The position numbers and the translations under genes are program-made. A model generated the notes under the pieces. The model was given only the letters and a program-made list of their open reading frames with translations. It was not told where the DNA came from and made no database searches. From positions 1 to 18,723 of the forward strand of contig NZ_AAVU01000075.1 in assembly GCF_000169095.1 (NCBI RefSeq): a stretch of 18,723 nt of DNA, in the 5' to 3' direction. This document shows positions 14,460 through 18,723 of the stretch, in pieces (position 1 is the first letter of the stretch; every line of letters begins with the position of its first letter). The DNA comes from Lyngbya sp. PCC 8106 (GTDB lineage: Bacteria; Cyanobacteriota; Cyanobacteriia; Cyanobacteriales; Microcoleaceae).

Positions 14460-14577
14460 CCTTGAGTATTTTCAAGGAGTCCACTGTTCAAACTCTGTTG
14501 GAGTTCTCCGTAATTTTCGGGAGATTAGGATCTGAGATGATACTCAAGCTCGCGCATAATAGATCAGTATTTGAGTA
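14460..14577 (+). promoter_or_regulatory. Candidate structured element upstream of metH
   Basis: CTTGAGTAT (14461-14469) pairs perfectly over 9 bp with ATACTCAAG (14540-14548), enclosing two hairpins: AACTC/GAGTT (14491-14505) and TCTCC/GGAGA (14505-14524). The outer arms have rivals: CCTTGA (14460-14465) can pair with TCAAGG (14472-14477), and TACTCAA (14541-14547) with TTGAGTA (14571-14577). Such exclusive pairings are what a switching leader would show, but whether this DNA is transcribed with metH is unknown. Confidence 0.35.
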
Positions 14578-14839
14578 AAATGTGGATCATATTGTCTTTA
14601 ATTAAGAGTAATTGAGCAAAAATATTAGCAGGATTCAAGAAGATTCCTCCCTCAACATTTAGTGCGTTTTACAAAAGATTCTCCCCGAATTCAACTCTAA
14701 ACTCATCAGAGGGTAGGGAAAACCGAGTTGACGGTCGATCACCCAATAGTTTATGCTCACTGTTAAAGTCTTGCATAAGAGTTATAGCTAGCTTACTAAA
14801 ATCAATTTCGTCTAATCTTCACCCTATTTCAGATTGCAA

Positions 14840-17800
14840 ATGAAAAGTCTATTCCTCGAACGCCTCCACAGTCCCGAACGTCCTGTTCTTGTCTTCGATG
14901 GGGCAATGGGAACGAATTTACAAGTTCAAAACCTCACCGCAGAAGATTTTGGCGGAAAAGAATACGAAGGATGTAACGAATATCTAGTTCATACCAAACC
15001 CGAGGCAGTCAAAACCGTTCACCGAGGCTTTCTCGAAGCGGGTTCAGACGTGATCGAAACCGATACCTTCGGGGCGACCTCTATCGTTTTAGCGGAATAT
15101 GATCTCGCAGACATTGCCTATGATCTCAACAAAGCCGCAGCCCAACTCGCCAAAGCAGTTACAGCCGAATATTCTACACCTGAAAAACCAAGATTTGTGG
15201 CGGGTTCTATCGGGCCTGGAACCAAACTTCCTACCCTCGGACATATTGATTACGATACCCTAGAAGCAGCTTTTACCGAACAAGCTGAGGGTTTATTTGA
15301 TGGTGATGTCGATTTATTTATCGTAGAAACCTGTCAAGATGTCCTGCAAATTAAAGCCGCTCTGAATGGAATTGAAAACGTTTTTAAGAAAAAATGCGAA
15401 CGACGTCCGATCATGGTTTCGGTGACGGTGGAAGCTTTTGGAACGATGTTAGTGGGTTCAGAAATTAGCGCCGCTTTAACAATTTTAGAACCCTATTCGA
15501 TTGATATTTTAGGACTCAATTGTGCAACCGGGCCGGATTTAATGAAAGAACATATTCGCTACTTGAGTGAATATTCTCCCTTTGTGGTTTCTTGTATTCC
15601 CAACGCAGGTTTACCCGAAAACGTCGGCGGACAAGCCCATTATAAATTAACGCCAACCGAACTAAAAATGGCGTTGATGCACTTTATTGAAGATTTAGGT
15701 GTACAAGTGATTGGCGGATGTTGTGGAACTCGCCCCGATCATATTAAAGCCTTAGCAGAAATTGCTCAAACGTTAAAACCAAAACAACGCCAAACCCAAT
15801 TAATTCCATCTGCGGCTTCTATCTATGGCACCCAAACCTACGAACAAGAAAATTCGTTTTTAATTATTGGTGAACGTCTCAACGCCAGTGGTTCTAAAAA
15901 ATGTCGAACTTTATTAAATGAAGAAGACTGGGATGGTTTAGTTGCGTTGGCAAAATCTCAAGTTAAAGAAGGAGCGCAAATTCTTGATGTTAACGTTGAT
16001 TATGTCGGACGAGATGGCGTGCGGGATATGCACGAATTGGTTTCTCGTTTAGTTACAAATGTCAATTTACCCCTGATGTTGGACTCGACAGAATGGGAAA
16101 AAATGGAAGCGGGTTTAAAGGTTGCAGGCGGAAAATGTTTGCTCAATTCCACTAACTATGAAGATGGAGAAGAACGCTTTTTTAAAGTGTTAGAACTGGC
16201 AAAAAAATATGGGGCTGGTGTTGTTGTCGGGACGATTGATGAAGAAGGAATGGCACGCACCGCTCAAAAGAAATTTGAAATCGCTAAACGGGCTTACCAT
16301 GATGCAATAAATTATGGAATTCCCGCCCATGAAATCTTTTTTGATACTCTCGCTTTGCCAATTTCAACTGGAATTGAAGAAGATCGAGAAAACGGAAAAG
16401 CAACGGTTGAATCAATTCGGATGATTCGAGCAGAATTACCCGGATGTCATATTGCTTTGGGTGTTTCTAATATTTCCTTTGGGTTAAATCCAGCCGCCCG
16501 TCAAGTGTTGAACTCGGTGTTTTTACATGAATGTATGGCGGTGGGTTTAGATGCAGCCATTGTTAGTGCGAGTAAGATTTTACCCCTTGCCAAAATTGAA
16601 CCCGAACATCAAGAGATTTGTCGCCGATTAATCTATGATCAACGTCAGTTTGATGGAGAGATTTGTGTTGATGATCCGTTAACAAAGCTAACCCAACTCT
16701 TTGAAGGAAAAACCACCAAAAAAGATCGGGCTGCTACTGAAAATCTACCCATTGAAGAACGTCTCAAACAGCATATTATTGATGGCGAACGGATTGGTTT
16801 AGAAGATGCGTTAGTTGTCGCGTTAGAAAAATATCCTCCTCTCGATATCATCAATATTTACTTATTAGATGGGATGAAAGTGGTGGGAGAATTGTTTGGT
16901 TCGGGTCAAATGCAGCTTCCGTTTGTATTACAATCTGCCCAAACTATGAAAGCTGCGGTTGCTTATTTAGAACCCTACATGGAGAAAGATGACTCCAATG
17001 GGAGTGGGAAAGGAACGTTCCTAATTGCAACAGTTAAAGGTGATGTTCACGATATTGGTAAAAACTTGGTGGATATTATCTTGTCGAACAACGGTTATAA
17101 AGTTGTCAACTTAGGAATTAAACAACCTGTTGATAATATTATTTCCGCTTACCGTGAACACCATGCCGATTGTATTGCCATGAGTGGTTTGTTAGTGAAA
17201 TCTACTGCATTTATGAAGGATAATTTAGAAGCCTTTAATAAAGAAGGGATTTCCGTTCCCGTGATTTTGGGAGGGGCGGCGTTAACGCCAAAATTTGTTT
17301 ATGATGACTGTCAAAATGCTTATAAAGGCAAGGTAGTTTATGGGAAAGATGCCTTTTCTGACCTCAACTTTATGGAACAATTAATGCCTGCAAAAACCTC
17401 TAAAAAGTGGGATGATTGTCAAGGGTTTCTAGAGGAATACGCGAAGGAAAATAATTTCTTTGGAAACGGAAAGATCAAGTCAGAAACTACAACTTCCGAA
17501 AAGTCTAAATCAGAGGAAAAAGACAAAGAACCCGCCAAACCCGTAGAAGTTGATACCCGTCGTTCAGAAGTCGTTGAAGTTGATATCGAACGTCCGACTC
17601 CGCCTTTCTGGGGAACAAAAGTTTTGCAACCGGAAGATATTCCTCTCGATGAGGTTTTCTGGTATTTAGATTTGCAAGCGTTGTTTGCTGGACAGTGGCA
17701 ATTCCGCAAACCGAAAGACCAATCTCGCGAAGAATATGATGCCTTTTTAGCGGAGACAGTTTATCCGATTTTAGCCGAGTGGAAACAGCGAATTTTGGAG

Positions 17801-18415
17801 GAAAATCTATTACATCCGCAAGCGGTTTATGGGTATTTTCCTTGTCAAGCGGAAGGGAATAAGTTGTTAATTTATGACCCGGAAGTAATGAGTTCCGGCG
17901 AGGTCAAACCCACTGAACCCGTTGAAATTATTGAGTTTCCCCGTCAACTTTCTGGAAAGCGGTTGTGTATTGCAGACTTCTTTGCACCCAAAGAAAGCGG
18001 AATTATTGATGTGTTCCCGATGCACGCTGTAACGGTTGGAGAAATTGCGACAGAGATTGCCCAAAAATTGTTTGCAGAAGACGACTATACCAACTATCTT
18101 TATTTTCATGGAATGGCGGTACAAACAGCAGAAGCGATGGCGGAATGGCTTCATGCGCGAGTTCGTCAAGAGTTGGGTTTTGGCGGCGAAGATGCGGACA
18201 ATATTAAGGATATTTTGCGACAACGTTATCGGGGTTCTCGCTATAGTTTTGGGTATCCGGCTTGTCCGAATATGCAGGATCAATATAAGCAGTTGGATTT
18301 GTTAAAAACAGATCGAATTGCGATGTATATGGATGAGAGTGAACAGTTGTATCCTGAACAGTCAACAACAGCAATTATGACTTATCATCCGATTGCGAAA
18401 TACTTCAACACTTAA
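14840..18415 (+). CDS. metH: Cobalamin-dependent methionine synthase MetH
   Basis: Transfers the methyl group of 5-methyltetrahydrofolate to homocysteine through methylcobalamin, making methionine in the cytoplasm. It is 1191 aa from ATG 14840, full family length. A TTG six bases upstream is a weaker start; no clear ribosome binding site precedes either. Domain order is the standard one. The homocysteine-binding barrel (about 1-310) has zinc ligands C228 (LNCATG), C294 and C295 (GGCCGTRP). The folate-binding barrel is at about 335-610 (IGERLNASGSKKCR). The four-helix cap starts near 630, and the B12 Rossmann domain (about 725-870) has the cobalt-ligand His737 in DVHDIGKN. The C-terminal S-adenosylmethionine reactivation domain is at about 910-1191 with RGSRYSFGYPACP. 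A charged low-complexity linker (about 875-905, rich in Lys, Glu and Ser) joins the last two. It appears intact and is probably transcribed alone. Confidence 0.97.
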   Translation: MKSLFLERLHSPERPVLVFDGAMGTNLQVQNLTAEDFGGKEYEGCNEYLVHTKPEAVKTVHRGFLEAGSDVIETDTFGATSIVLAEYDLADIAYDLNKAAAQLAKAVTAEYSTPEKPRFVAGSIGPGTKLPTLGHIDYDTLEAAFTEQAEGLFDGDVDLFIVETCQDVLQIKAALNGIENVFKKKCERRPIMVSVTVEAFGTMLVGSEISAALTILEPYSIDILGLNCATGPDLMKEHIRYLSEYSPFVVSCIPNAGLPENVGGQAHYKLTPTELKMALMHFIEDLGVQVIGGCCGTRPDHIKALAEIAQTLKPKQRQTQLIPSAASIYGTQTYEQENSFLIIGERLNASGSKKCRTLLNEEDWDGLVALAKSQVKEGAQILDVNVDYVGRDGVRDMHELVSRLVTNVNLPLMLDSTEWEKMEAGLKVAGGKCLLNSTNYEDGEERFFKVLELAKKYGAGVVVGTIDEEGMARTAQKKFEIAKRAYHDAINYGIPAHEIFFDTLALPISTGIEEDRENGKATVESIRMIRAELPGCHIALGVSNISFGLNPAARQVLNSVFLHECMAVGLDAAIVSASKILPLAKIEPEHQEICRRLIYDQRQFDGEICVDDPLTKLTQLFEGKTTKKDRAATENLPIEERLKQHIIDGERIGLEDALVVALEKYPPLDIINIYLLDGMKVVGELFGSGQMQLPFVLQSAQTMKAAVAYLEPYMEKDDSNGSGKGTFLIATVKGDVHDIGKNLVDIILSNNGYKVVNLGIKQPVDNIISAYREHHADCIAMSGLLVKSTAFMKDNLEAFNKEGISVPVILGGAALTPKFVYDDCQNAYKGKVVYGKDAFSDLNFMEQLMPAKTSKKWDDCQGFLEEYAKENNFFGNGKIKSETTTSEKSKSEEKDKEPAKPVEVDTRRSEVVEVDIERPTPPFWGTKVLQPEDIPLDEVFWYLDLQALFAGQWQFRKPKDQSREEYDAFLAETVYPILAEWKQRILEENLLHPQAVYGYFPCQAEGNKLLIYDPEVMSSGEVKPTEPVEIIEFPRQLSGKRLCIADFFAPKESGIIDVFPMHAVTVGEIATEIAQKLFAEDDYTNYLYFHGMAVQTAEAMAEWLHARVRQELGFGGEDADNIKDILRQRYRGSRYSFGYPACPNMQDQYKQLDLLKTDRIAMYMDESEQLYPEQSTTAIMTYHPIAKYFNT

Positions 18416-18433
18416 TACCAATTCTCAAGGAAA

Positions 18434-18468
18434 TTTAGGGGGATTTGCAGTTTTTGTATCCCCCTAAA
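18434..18468. terminator. Convergent terminator-like hairpin after metH
   Basis: TTTAGGGGGAT (18434-18444) and ATCCCCCTAAA (18458-18468) form a perfect 11-bp stem with a 13-nt loop. It lies 18 nt after the metH stop and 6 nt beyond the stop of the opposing gene, so it could serve both. T-runs are short on either side. Confidence 0.65.
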
Positions 18469-18474
18469 AATCAC

Positions 18475-18723
18475 TTATTTTGCGGCTGCTTTTGTGGTTT
18501 TGGCGTTATTATTTTTACTCTCGGATGGGGCAGAGTTTTCTGTTTCTTTGATGGTTTCTTCGGTTGATTTTAAACTGTAGTTTCCATTTTGACCCATTTC
18601 GATAATTCCCATGATTAGTTCAGACTGTTCGGCACATTGTTTGCGAGTCAGTTCTACATCAGCAATGCTTTTAGTCAAACTGGAGATAATATTTTTCACC
18701 ATCTTACTGTCTTGGGCTTGGGT
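18475..18723 (-). CDS. Hypothetical protein, C-terminal part only
   Basis: The frame is open to the right edge of the window: seven more codons (TQAQDSK) precede the Met at 18702, so that Met may be internal and the true start is probably outside. The visible 82 residues have a helical, likely coiled first half (SSLTKSIADVELTRKQCAEQ), a central MGIIEMGQNGNY segment and a polar Glu/Asn/Lys/Ala-rich tail (KNNNAKTTKAAAK) that looks disordered. No catalytic motif or membrane segment is visible. I do not recognise the family. It converges with metH across the shared hairpin. Confidence 0.6.
   Translation of the reverse strand, partial: TQAQDSKMVKNIISSLTKSIADVELTRKQCAEQSELIMGIIEMGQNGNYSLKSTEETIKETENSAPSESKNNNAKTTKAAAK

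Larger units (their letters stand above)
14289..14839. other. 551-nt divergent region upstream of metH
   Basis: It holds the GGDEF promoter at its left end and the likely structured metH leader (14460-14577). Further right, 14578-14839 is AT-rich; a weak promoter-like pair TTGCAT (14771-14776) and TACTAA (14794-14799) with 17-nt spacing lies about 40 nt before metH. I see no cobalamin-riboswitch consensus and no gene. Confidence 0.45.

Noticed and set aside
14289..14839. Cobalamin riboswitch upstream of metH
   Set aside because: The B12-box and the conserved core around GCCACTG were looked for and not found; only a CCACTG-like fragment near 14480 is present without the rest.
17867..18283. 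Long antisense open frame inside metH (138 codons)
   Set aside because: It lies wholly within the conserved reactivation domain of MetH and resembles no protein family.
1..18723. CRISPR arrays, tRNA or rRNA genes, insertion sequences
   Set aside because: No regularly spaced repeats, cloverleaf T-loop consensus, rRNA blocks or transposase motifs were seen on either strand by eye.

Overview
The window reads as chromosomal DNA of a cyanobacterium, most likely a filamentous one. The evidence is a HetZ-type regulator, a KGK-domain protein, a Ycf5/CcsA-type cytochrome c assembly protein, a TPR-CHAT protein, decayed Uma2-family genes, and at least seven copies of the cyanobacterial HIP1 octamer GCGATCGC (starting at 648, 1029, 1380, 8270, 8696, 9081 and 13856). 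Nothing shows that the organism makes heterocysts, because hetZ also occurs in filamentous species that do not.

Layout. (1) 1-2029 (+): the C-terminal 675 residues of a TPR-CHAT protein, cut by the window edge. (2) 2069-5046 (-): a GH116 beta-glucosidase/glucosylceramidase-type enzyme and a small ChaB-family protein, separated by an AT-rich gap with two hairpins. (3) 5503-7019 (+): ccsA, then a KGK-domain protein, with a strong inverted repeat between them. (4) 7020-7441: gene debris, including a frameshifted Uma2 remnant. (5) 7442-11642 (+): an ACT-domain malic enzyme, hetZ with a long structured leader, and a PHP-domain phosphoesterase. (6) 11643-12425: a perfect hairpin, a 37-residue membrane peptide on the minus strand, and a second Uma2 remnant. 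(7) 12426-14288 (-): a GGDEF response regulator (diguanylate cyclase) followed by a LuxR-type response regulator. (8) 14840-18415 (+): full-length cobalamin-dependent methionine synthase MetH behind a 550-nt untranslated gap with mutually exclusive pairings. (9) 18475-18723 (-): the C-terminal end of an unrecognised protein, convergent with metH.

Most genes are housekeeping or regulatory and do not form one pathway: thylakoid cytochrome c maturation, malate decarboxylation, methionine synthesis, cell-differentiation control and c-di-GMP signalling. The spacing suggests mainly single-gene transcription units. The GGDEF and LuxR regulator pair is the likeliest co-functional unit, with a 135-nt gap and the same strand.

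I found no CRISPR array, tRNA, rRNA, intact transposon or clearly new multi-gene system. The features most worth following are the leaders of metH and hetZ, the 37-residue peptide, the structured segment after hetZ, the repeat-derived peptide inside the CHAT protein and the two eroded Uma2 loci. All structures were found by eye; no folding or database search was run.
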